From: Sinotaia quadrata
Lineage: Eukaryota; Mollusca; Gastropoda; Architaenioglossa; Viviparidae
Length of the DNA stretch: 64,000 nt
Reading direction: 5' to 3'
NCBI GenBank assembly: GCA_028829895.1
Contig: CM054179.1
Coordinates: 113,961,721-114,025,720, forward strand
Shown here: in pieces, positions 25,811 to 37,800 of the stretch
Numbering within the stretch: position 1 is the stretch's first letter
Layout: every line of letters starts with the position of its first letter
Notes under the pieces: model-generated
Seen by the model: the letters and a program-made list of their open reading frames with translations, nothing else
Told to the model about the DNA's origin: nothing
Databases searched by the model: none
Position numbers and translations under genes: made by a program

Positions 25811-28800
25811 GTATGTATATTTAGCTAATAAGTTTTTTTTTTTAATTTCAAAAAATGATTGCAATGCATGATTATACATAATTTCTATATTCTTTATATG
25901 TGTGCATAGTAAAACTCTGGCTAAAATTTGGTAAATGCTGAATCTAGACTGAAAAAAGAAACCTGGATAAACTATTACTTACAGCTTTCATCGTAGCTGA
26001 TATAATAACAATTCTGCTTTACAAAATAAAACATAACAATGGTAGGCACAGAAATAGTATATAATTCTGTACTCTTCTTTGTGCAAAGTACATTTGTTAA
26101 GTCTGTTTCACTGGTTTAAATACCTTATTTAACAATATGGGTGGGTCCATTCCTACAATAAAAGTGATGTGCATATTTTTGTAAATTCACTATTTTAGTG
26201 TAACTTAACAAAAATAAACAGAATTATAAATTTGCACCATTTCATTAACCCAGCTTAAATTAAAGAATAGTGCGGTGAATTAATGACCATCAGAGCTAAA
26301 AGTGGAAATAGAATAAATTTGAAATGGTCAGATTTTTTTAAATATCTACCATTGCTCGTACTTGTATAAGTAGGTAGCCCTACTAATTTTTTCTAGTTCA
26401 TATTTTACATATCTTTTATGTGTAAAATGTGAGTTTTGATGAAGTAAGTTCATATACAAAAATGTATGACGATAGATGTAGTACTTTTTGAGATATTAAT
26501 CTAATGCTGTCATTTATAATCAGCTTTTATTTGGACATAAAGATTATGATCTTCTAAGTTTATTACAAGTAAAATGTAAACCTCCCTGAAAAATAATTCT
26601 AATAAACAAAAAAAAACATAGTCACAAACAACAAGAAAAATGGATATAATGCAAAACTGACTTTAAGTTTTAAAGGAAAATAGGCTTTTTCATTAAATTG
26701 CCTGCAAAATGCAACAAAAGAAACATTCATGGATCAAAGTACATCAAGAATGCATTATTATTAAATCATTTGCCTGGTAGTTAATGCCTATTTTTCCTAA
26801 AGGTATCACAAAGAAAATGAAGAAATTTTAGGTTACTCAGTGGCCTAAAAAATGCTCTGTAAATAGGTAGCCGCACCAAAACAAAAAAAATAAAATCAAG
26901 TATTCAGTTTTGTTATTTTCATTTAAAAGTTTTTACAACATGAAAAATAAAAATGTGAAGCTGTCACAATTTGTTCCAGAGATATGCTGTTTTAAAAAAG
27001 GCGGCAGTGAAAAAATGTTTTTTCGACCATTTTTCGACTTGCTAAAGACTAACTAAATCTAAAATGCAGTTATGAACGTTTAATACTTTATTCCTTTCTA
27101 CTTGCAGATAACAAATGCAAAGTTTTAACTTTCTATATGATGAAATAACAAAATGCCTAGCTGCAGAAATTATTTTTAAAAACCATCATCAAGATAGAAA
27201 TAACACAGTTGATGAAGTTTGACGCAGATTATCTGATTCAATAATTGAAACATATTCAGTTTTGTTAAACCGTTGCGTGTCATTAGCCCTTATTAGGGTG
27301 CACGACATCATGTTTTACGAATGACACTAGGCCTGAAAAGGGCTCTCGCTCGCTCGTTCAGTGTACACGATGGTACATTTAAAGAAATAACAGAGTCAAG
27401 GAGAAAGATATGTTTGGGTTCAGCAGCCAATCTGCTCTAAATTTTATCATTGGCTAACTATTTTTAGAAAGGTCATATCATTAATAAGTTCGGAAATCCC
27501 CAGTCACCCCACGCTTGTCGAAGCTGAGCCGCCATTTTGAACCGAAGATTTGATTCACATGGCACGTGCGAAACAAAGAAATCATAAAAAAGTTTTCTTA
27601 TCTTTTTGTTGAACTCGCGAATTTCGGCATCGTTTTTTTTTTTTTAACAAGTCTACAAAAAAATTTAAAGCAACTGTAATTATCAATGTATTTTAAAAAT
27701 TTAAATTACTACCTATTATAGACATACTAAGGAATCTTAAAAGTATTATTTTTAATTTATTTCGAATTCAAAAACAAAGAAATAATACAAAGATTTCTTA
27801 TCTTTTTGTTGAACTTGGGAACGTTTTGACCATTTTAAAAATTTTTATTACTAGTCTACTAAATAATTAAAAGCAAGTATAATTCGTACAAAAATGATTT
27901 TCATAATAAGTATTGTGGGGGACATTTTTAAAGTATTTATTTAAATTTAATTACTGAACGTGTTGTGGTTATTATTTCAAATTCAAAAATAAATAAATAA
28001 ATAGTTTTCTTACCTATTTCTTGTATTGACCTTCGTCAATTTGTTAGATGTTTCCTTGAATAAAATCCAAAGAAAACGATTTATGTTAATTACCACTTGA
28101 ATATATGGTACAAATAACAATTGTTCTTGTGTAAATATTCACTATTTCCTGGGAAAATTGGATGCTTTTGAACAAAACGAAAGTGTCACATGAAAGCCAC
28201 GATGCTTAGCTTTGAGAACGACTGGTTTTTTTTTTTTATTATTATCACATGGTCACATCCAAAATTTCAGTAGGCTGGTTGAATTTCATCTACAATTTAT
28301 TACAATTAATCACACAATAAAGTTCGTTAGGTAGCATCAAGCCAACAGCCGAAATTCATCTTCAAAGCGTGTAATCAAATCAAGCGAGAGCCCATTTCAG
28401 TAGGTAGTCCCACGGCCACCGCTTTACAGGCAAAAACTCGCAAACGCACACAAATTTGCTAAACTTTACTCCAGAGCGGTTTTCTTCACATTAAACCTCA
28501 ACTAACCATTTTTATATGAAAATAAAGATCGATGTTTTGTCTTTCGAACTGTTTTGTTGTTTTTTTTCTGAATTTTATTATAGTATCCATAAACTTTGAC
28601 GAAAGTACCTTAGGGTTGCAAGAAAAATGGGTCAAAAGTCGCCTCACGGCCGAAAAAGTAAAATTCACGTTTTCGGGTACCAATTTTTAAAAAGATTGCA
28701 GAGCATCCAGCGTGTTGTAACCCTAAAACTGATTGGTCCTTTAAATAGAGGACATATAACTCTTTACAATCATATAAATTTCACTTTTGTTTGATGCGAA

Positions 28801-31800
28801 TAACCAAATAAATTTTCAAACTAAAAAGTTCACGATAAAATTTTCGGAAGAAATATTTATCACAAAATAGTGAAAAATATATCATTTTCTGCGGAATTTC
28901 AATATCTCTCTAATGATATGCTGTAGCCCTTGATTAGTGACCCCTGGAAGAGCATCCACTAAATTGAAAACCCCATAGTACGCATCCTGTTTCACTTTCA
29001 GTCATGGCTTCCACGTGCGAAACACGCGTTGACGCTACCGCTGATTTTTCTCACATTTTATGTGAACAATTAAAACCTCTTATCAGTAAGATCTTTTGTA
29101 AGCATTTAATAATGATTACTTTACTCTGTGATTAGTTTATTTGTAAACATATCTCTATTTTTAAAGCAGAATTATTCATTTTGTCCTCACCATCACTACC
29201 AATTCCGTAGTTTGAAAATAGGTTAGTCGGTGCGTCATTCTATCGCGAAAGTTTGATTGCTATTTCCTTGCAATATATATTTTGAAGTCGCAGATCGTAT
29301 TTAAATATATTATTTTATTTATTTATTTAATTTTAGTCAAGATGGTTATCTTATTATTTAGAAAAATCGGTTTCTTACGACGATAATTTAAAAAAGAAAA
29401 GATAACTCTTGATGCAAAAATAGTAAACAACCGAAACACTTGGGTCTGTGAAATGTTCTTTTCAAGCAGTGGATTTACAATAACGCTAATAAGATATTTA
29501 TTTAGTGAATGCTTTTATATTCACACCACCAGCAGTGCTAAGATTATATTTATGGAACAGTATAGAAATAAGAATATTTTTAAGTGGGGTGATACCATGG
29601 ACTGTGATGATGTGGATGCCAAGTTTGTTTTTAAATGGGGTATAAGAATGGAGACAACCAACGGAAGAACCTGGACAGCCGTTGACTATAGTGCATTACA
29701 GGAAGAATTTTCTATTTATAAAAATATGTACTGTGATTAATATTTGAATCTATGTTGTGCACATTCATTGTTGGAAATAAATATCACAGAATTGAATTAT
29801 TATTATATTAAATATCATGTCACTAATGTACATGTTCACAGAGTTTTAGTAATTCATTAACATACATATTTTCAATGCTTTAATGCCTGTCACAAATCTT
29901 TCAAAACATAAGGATATGTATTAATCTATTACTTATTATTTTGTTATAATTAATAATATTGTCAAACATGTTTTTATATCTATGAATTATGCATAAAGAA
30001 TACCATGTATACAGTTTTAAAGATTTTTTTTTAATGTGAAAGTTTCTATTGTGTAAAAAGTACTAATTCAGATAAAAGGTTATAAATAAATTTTCTGTCT
30101 TTAGATAAATAGATAACTTCATGCTGATCATTTTAATAGGTGAACCAAAACTGTATGATGTATACTTTCAGAGATGTGACTGTTTATCCGTTTTAATTTT
30201 ATTTGTAAATAAAAATTGCATGATAAAATGAAAAATGTAACTTAATATGTGATTAAACAGAAATTATCTTTATACATATTGATCAAGTATAGTTTACTGA
30301 TCATTTTGATATGTGAACCAACTCTGTATGATGTATACTTTCAGAGATGTGACTGTTTATCCGTTTTAATTTTATTTGTAAATATAAATTGTACAGTCAA
30401 ATGATAAATGTAACTTAATATGCGATTAAACAGAAAGTATCTTTATAGATATAAGTAGAGTATAGTTTGCTGATCATTTTGATATGTGAACCAATTCTGT
30501 ATGATGTATAGTTTCAGAGATATGACCATTTGCTTGTTTACGTTTTCTGTAATAAACTTCGTTAATGCTGTTTTTTGGCTAAAATTTGCTGAAATGGTCA
30601 TTTTCAGCCTCCAATAATTTCCACATTTTCTTTGCAATGCCTTTAGAAAAAAATAGGCATTAACTATATGGTACATGATTTAATAATATGCATTTTGGAT
30701 GTACTTTGTGCATCAGTTGCATATGTTATGATGCCATGAATGTTCCTTTTTGTTGCGTTTTGCGAGCAATTTTATGAAACAAAAGCCCATTTTCTTTTGC
30801 AATTTATAATAAACTGAAAAGTAAATTTTGCATTATATCTGGTTTTTCTTGTTGTATGTCACTATGTTTATTAGAATTATTAGATTGTTTTTCAGTGAGG
30901 TTTATATCTTTCTTGTAATAAACTTGTAAAATCACTCTTTCATTACGTCTAAAAAAAGTTGACCACAAATAACGACACTAAATTTGTGATATCTCAAAAA
31001 GTATTATAGCTATCATCATAATTTTTTCTGTACAACCTTATTTCATCAGAACACACATTTTGAGCATAAAACATTTGTACAATATCAAGTAGAAAAAAAT
31101 GAGTGGGACTACCTAATTTCAGATCTAGTGACACTGCAAAACATGATGTCATGCGCCCTTATAAGGGCTAATGACACGCAGTGGGTTAAGGTCCGAGTTA
31201 TAATAAAATAATGAAAAGTACTGGTCAGCTACAGACGAACACAGACAAAAGTCCTTCAGCATTAAGAGTTGTCATTCTTTGGATTGGTGCTTTATAAAAA
31301 TTTAAAATATCGCCAATTAGTTAATTTTTTTTATTTTTAAATCAATCTCATCATGAATCATTGTTTAATTTCCACTCTGTATTTTGTGTATAGGATTGTT
31401 TTTAATAAAAGCAGTTTGTCATAACAAATCATCACCCTCTTGCGACCATATTTTAAATGGCCGATATTTAGCTAACTTCGTTAGTGATCAAAATAAAACT
31501 TTCTAACAAATCGTAACCTAAAAATAATGAATGATTGTTTTACTGTAGCAATATTTCGATTTTTCTTTTAATTAACATTAATTGTACTCTTTATTTTATG
31601 GTCATGAATTTGTGATAATCATTTACTTTTGTTTTCTTACATTTTCATGTTTTAAGCAGTTACTCATTGATATAATTTTTAGCTGCCGGTACCTACTAAA
31701 AAGATTTTAATTTATTTTCATAATTTTCAGTGATCAGGGCTGGAAAGCAAAGCTGAAACTTCCCCCAAAAGATTTGAGAATTCGGACTACAGTAAGTTTT

Positions 31801-34800
31801 TACACAGAAATTTATTCCCTTTTTTTTTAATTTGCACTCTATGTTTGAAATTATTTTAAAACTGAGTGAGTGTAAGAAAAATTTTGTGCATTTTCACAAT
31901 TTCTCAAAATAGAAAATATAATATCTGCAACTGAAGTGGTATTAACCCATTTTCTCCCAACCCCGAGTTTTTTGTTAATTTTCAGATATGTTGTGCTTTA
32001 TGCACCAAAAGAACACAGAATAAATTTAGTTTTTATGAAAAACGTGTATTTTTAATTTTATTGCAATTTTTGTTTTCGTTCCATGTGGAACGCTAGCAGC
32101 GAAAGGTTACATTCACTTATTGAACACATATTAAGAAAAATAAAAGAATCTGCAGTTGTTATTTATTTTAAGCCTTTTACAACACCTAAATTAGCCTTCA
32201 CAACAGCCAAAATTCAATCATCTGAATGTTATTCCATGTGAAAGTCTGCAGAGCACTCGATATGGCAGGGAACCTGGCACTTGGCGCACAGCAGTTTGGT
32301 CTTTCTGCCACAGTGTGCGCAAATCCATAGGCTGCTGTTGTTGGGCTGGTGACATTCTGTACAAAAGCCATCCATTCTGCACAGAAACATCAATGGCAAA
32401 GGCAAAGAAGGGCCACCACCACTTCTTAGTGCGCATGGAGATCCTGTAGGCTCCAACGTTTTGATCCATGCGGTCGACACCACCCATGCCTTTGTTATAG
32501 GAGGCAATCATTGCTGGCTGCTCTAGCTCAATCTTCTTTTTCTCCTTGGCTGACCACCTGCTCACCTTCGGCAATTGTTCCTGTGGCCCTCAGTCCTCTT
32601 GATGCCAGATCCTCCAGCAGCGGAATCCCCGTGAAGAAATTGTCCAAAAAGATGTGAAATGGCAGATCATCCGGAAGCTTCTTTGTGAGGTCAAGTACAA
32701 CTGAGTGCCCAAGACCTAGGTTCCGGTCGTAACCTGCTGATGCTCCTTGGTATGGAGACAAGCACAAAGCATATCCTAAGGGAGTCGCCATCACCCACTG
32801 CTTGTATCCAAACCGGATAGGTTTCCCGCGGATGCACTGTTTCATTGAATGTTTGCCGAAAGTCTGGTTTGGGAGTTTGCCAGGCTACTTCATCTTTGTT
32901 GAGATCGACCTTCTTCCATTGTCTGTCTTCTAGTCTGCGCCGTTTGACCGTTCTCCTTGAAGTTGTTGGGCCTTGATCTTGATCTTCAGATAATCCAATA
33001 TGCCGAATGGTCCCATCAAAATCCCACAATTCGGCTTCAGCCTCACTCATGAGTTGGTTTGGAAGGAGGTTGTCTACTGAACATCTGAATTGTTTCCATC
33101 ACCTGGCGGGCTTATGTAAACATCAGCTTGGGCTACAGTGTCCCAGTCAGTCTCAATGATTGACAGCACTTCATTCAATGAAAAGTGCATGCAAAACATA
33201 ACAAAGACAAATTCTTATAGCATTTATTGTATAAAAAGTATAATAATATCTAAAACCCTAACGTTGATCCCCACATATGGTAGAATCAAATATTTCAATA
33301 GTTTTTATTGTATAAAGAGTTTCATCATATCTAAAACCCTAAAGTTTATCCCTACATATGGTAGAAACAAGTATTCTCTTTAGTAAGTGAGTGGGGGCAT
33401 TCTCTGCTAGCGTTCCACTTGTGGAACGCTCCATCTTAGGCTTCTTACTTCTTCCTAAACTGAAATATGCCAACTTTTTTACATTAATATAATTGGTAAG
33501 AGTCTTGTTTAAAAGAACATAATGCTTTTTACTTTTCTAATGCAGAATTAATATGTATTTGCAACGTACCTTTTTGCTTGTGTGCAAAAAGCTGCCATTT
33601 TGGATAAGTTGCTTGAAAAATGCGGATTGCCGGTAAAACAAAATTCGAAACCGTAATAAAATAATTCAGAAATATAAAACAATCATTTTAAAGGCACATT
33701 AAGCACAAAATAATATCAATTTGGTTTTTATAAAGTTATTGTGTAAAGATGAAGAAGCGTACCACATTTGGAACGCTAGCAGAAAATGGGTTAATGAAGC
33801 TTCTTTGATTCTGAAACTTAGTAGATATGCAACATTTATTGTCTTTTTTGTTGGATGTATTTTGTTGAAGAAAATGAAATATTATTGTTTTAATTTGACA
33901 TTGAGTTCTACTTATTTAAATTAAATTCTGATGAGCTAAAAGCTAGATAAAAAGAAAATATTTATTTTTTTTTTTGTTATTTTTTTGTTGTTGAGGGGAG
34001 TGAGGTGGGAGGGTGTTGAATATTAATATTGCAAAGGTATTTATAAAATATAGTTTATTTCTTTTTAGATATGTATATTGTTAATTAGTGATTGAAGTGT
34101 GCACGTGCTTTAATTGTTAGAATTTGTGTTAGGTCTTTAAATTTAATTTATTATATAATGCATTGGTATAAGACCACCATGAGTACTATTCATTTGCCTT
34201 TCTTATGAGAATTATTTGAAGTTAGAAAATTATTTTGAAAGAACAATTTTAAAAATCTTCAATGAAAAACTTCTTTTATTTAATATGCCTTCAGATTAAA
34301 AACAAATTTTCACTTGTAACAATCCCTGTCGGTTTAACAGAGCTTATTGGTTGATATTATAGCATTTATTAAAATAGCATGTTGTATTTTTTTTTTTATG
34401 TATACAGGATGTGACAAATACTAAAGGCAATGAATTTGAAGACTTCTGCTTAAAACGTGATCTTCTTATGGGAGTATTTGAGAAGGGATGGGAGAAACCA
34501 TCTCCTATTCAAGAAGCCAGTATCCCTATTGCCCTTACTGGTCGAGACATTCTTGCTCGTGCCAAGAATGGTACTGGTAAAACAGGTGCCTATGCTATCC
34601 CTATATTAGAGCGCACCGATACGACAAAAGATGAATTACAGTGTAAGGATTTTGTTTGGATTATTTAATTCTTTTTAGTTTGCTTATATTTGTTTCTTTT
34701 CTTTTTTATATTCAATTCTGTTAGTAATATGAGAAATAATGAAAGCTTCTGAGTTATTAGATTTACATCTGTTTTAAAATAAAATGTTAATTTGCTTTGA

Positions 34801-37800
34801 AATAGTGGCCTGAAATTCTGTGGAATAATGTTAAGATTAAGATGCTCTGCTGTAAAGATTTTTCTTAATATATTTTTTAATATTTATTTTTCATTGGTTG
34901 AAATTGACCTTGTTAATATATCTTTGGAATTTTAAAATTTTATTTATAGCAATGATAATTGTTCCAACTCGAGAACTGGCCCTTCAGACAAGCCAGATAT
35001 GCATTGAACTCAGTAAACATATGGGCTGCAAAGTCATGGTTACCACTGGAGGAACAAATCTGAAGGATGACATTATGCGACTATATGAGCCGGGTAAGTT
35101 AGACATTTACTAGAAAGACTGCATAAGCACTCATCATAAAGAATGCATTTTTCAAGTTTTGCATTTAAATTACTTTTCTCATTGTACTTTCCTTAATGGA
35201 TGGTAAGAATGATCAAATCATGAGATAAGCCATCTTTCAGCAATAAATAATCTGCTTCAAATGAATGCCATTTATTTTCAGATGTTTGCATTTCTGTGTT
35301 AAAAAGACACAAGATTTGTCAATCATTATACATGCATGCAAAAGAGGTGACATTCTGTGCTCTTGAGGAAAATATGGGGAAAATACATGAAATGACTACA
35401 GACATTCAGTGGGTTTGAAACTTCATTGCCATGTACAACTAGGTTTTTGTGCTCTGGTTGACATATTGATATACAGATGGTAAATTTTTTATTTGTATAT
35501 TCAGCAGATAGTAAAACTTGTGTTAACAAGGAATTACTTTATATTTTTTAAAATTAACATTAATTATATACATTTATTTATGGCCATGAAGGAAAAAAAT
35601 ATTTTATCAACAAATTTGGAATATAAGTTGCCTTTGTATGTATATAACAATTGTCAGATTTAGAAAATCTTGTTTAGTTTTTGTTTTATTAATTATTTTA
35701 ATGTTTGAAAATGTGTACTGTTTCAGCATTCATAAAAAAATTGTAAAATATTCAATACATGAATTTTTAAAATTTAATGTAGTCTTTTTATTATCTACTT
35801 GACAAGCACACCCAAAACATGCCTGTTGAAAAAATGTTTTTAACACAGTTTAATACAGAAAAGTAAACAAGCAAACTATCATATTTCTGAAGCTTTATGT
35901 CATACAGAGTTGGTTCACATATAAAAATGGTCAGAAGCTATACTCTGTCAAAATATATAACGATAATTTGTGTTTAATCTTATATTTAGTTACATTTTTC
36001 ATTTTACTATACAATTTTTATTTACAAAGAAAATTCAAACTGATTATGATCACATCTCAGAAACATAGCACAGTTAGGGTTCCCCTATAAAAATGATCAG
36101 CAGGAAGTTATCCATTTGTATAAAGACAGAACTTTTTCTTTGTTTTAGATTTTTATGATAGAATTTTTCATACTTAACAAATCTTTAAAACTGCTTGGTA
36201 TATCTATAATTCATAGCTATAAAAGCATGTTTGACACATACTATTATTAATTATAACAAAATAATAAGTAATACATATCTGTGATAAATTTGAGCATGTT
36301 TGTGAGTTTTGCCTGTAAAGCAGTGGCATTGGGGCTACCAACTCTTAGCAACTGTCTCATCCAATCAGATTGAGTCTCATATGTTTTGCTAAAAACCCGA
36401 TCAATCAGGCCATTAAGTGAGTTGAAGGTTTGTCAAGAAACTGGTTTGAGACTGTTTTAATGATTATAATTTAAGGGAATCAATCCTCTCTGTGTTTGTG
36501 TGCCATGTTCCTTTCTACAATACAAATAATGGTGGCAATTGTGAGTCAAACTATTGCTTTTTTAGTGATTTTCAGCTTATGCAAGAAATTTTTCTACACT
36601 TGTTAGTTCAAAAGATTTCTTTATTAATATAAAAAGTGCATTTGGCACATTAAGAAAATATAAAATCCTGAAAGAGAAGACATTGAACAATGTATATTTA
36701 TAAATAATCTCAAAAGTGAAAAAAATAACTGTTTTTTTTTTCCTCCCACTGGCTCTTGCCGTCTATGGCCTTATGATAATGTGTGGAAGTCATAATGTTA
36801 TTATAGACAGTACTTAGTTTTCCACACATACAAATTGATTAAGATTTTGATTTCTTGCTCTAACTTGGATATTTACAGTTTTGTGTGATTCAGTCTGGAG
36901 TGCATTGAAATAACTGCAATTAATATTTGTGTTTGCTCAGTTCATGTAATCATTGCCACACCTGGTCGAATCCTGGACTTAATGAACAAGAACCTTGTAA
37001 AGACGGACAGCTGTTCAATGTTGGTACTTGATGAGGTAAATTGTTTTGTTTTTTTAGGAATATTTTTTCTTGAATTTTCTAGCAGATCAATATATACCTG
37101 CTTGGAACAAGTCTCCTAATACATAACCAAAATAATATTGAAAGCAGATTGTGATGCAATGATAATGTATGATATGATATAATATATGACTGAGAATGAG
37201 AGGGCACATCAAATTTAATATCTTTGAAAGCAGGGTGTGATGCATGTTAATATAATATATTACTGACTTGGAGAGAATACAACAATTTAATATCATTGAA
37301 AATAGATTGAGACAGATGCTAATATATGATATATGACTGACTTGGACAGAGAGAGAGCACAACAAATTTAATATCATTGAAAGCAGATTGTGACACGTGA
37401 TAATATATGATTGACTTGGACTATGAGAGAGAAACACAACAGAATTAATATCATTGAAAGCCGGTTGTGACTCATGCTAATATATGATTGACTTGGACAA
37501 TGAGAGAGAAACACAACAGAATTAATATGATTGACCTGGACAGTGAGAGAAAAACACACAAATGTAATTCATTGAAAGCAGGTTGTGACTCATGTTAATA
37601 TATGATTGACTTGGACAGAGAGAGAAACACAAAAATATAATATTGAAAGCAGGTTGTGACTCATGCTAATATATGATTGACTTGGAGAGAGAGAGCACAA
37701 CAAATTTAATATCATACTGAAAGCAAATTGTGATGCCTGCTAATATATGACTGACGTGTACAGAAGGAAAGAGAGCACAACAAATTTAATATCATTGAAA

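Larger units (their letters stand above)
28401..31115 (+). mobile_element. Full-length copy A of the TAGGTAG family (7-bp TSD)
   Basis: The ends are TAGGTAGTCCCAC and GTGGGACTACCTA (13-bp perfect TIR), flanked by ATTTCAG at 28394-28400 and 31116-31122. It is 2715 bp and nearly identical to copy B at 46458-49176. It contains an exon-like ATG segment (29004-29085), a 95-codon ORF (29453-29740) and a ~174-bp internal tandem array (about 30120-30530). No known transposase motif is visible, so it looks non-autonomous or of an unrecognised class. Confidence 0.9.
27269..31185. mobile_element. TTAA-flanked (piggyBac-type) element with ~100-bp TIRs, interrupted
   Basis: TTAA at 27265-27268 and 31186-31189 flank TIRs that both read GCGTGTCATTAGCCCTTAT after the first bases. 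The TIRs continue through CATGACATCATGTTTT and GGGCTCTCGCT, about 100 bp. The 2.7-kb element 28401-31115 sits inside the right TIR. Without it and one TSD copy the element would be about 1.2 kb. Much of its core resembles the element at 39419-40848, partly in reverse order. No transposase. Confidence 0.8.

Noticed and set aside
26864..26877. Second TAGGTAG terminus (TAGGTAGCCGCACC)
   Set aside because: No matching right end or 7-bp duplication was found, so it is not called as a separate element.
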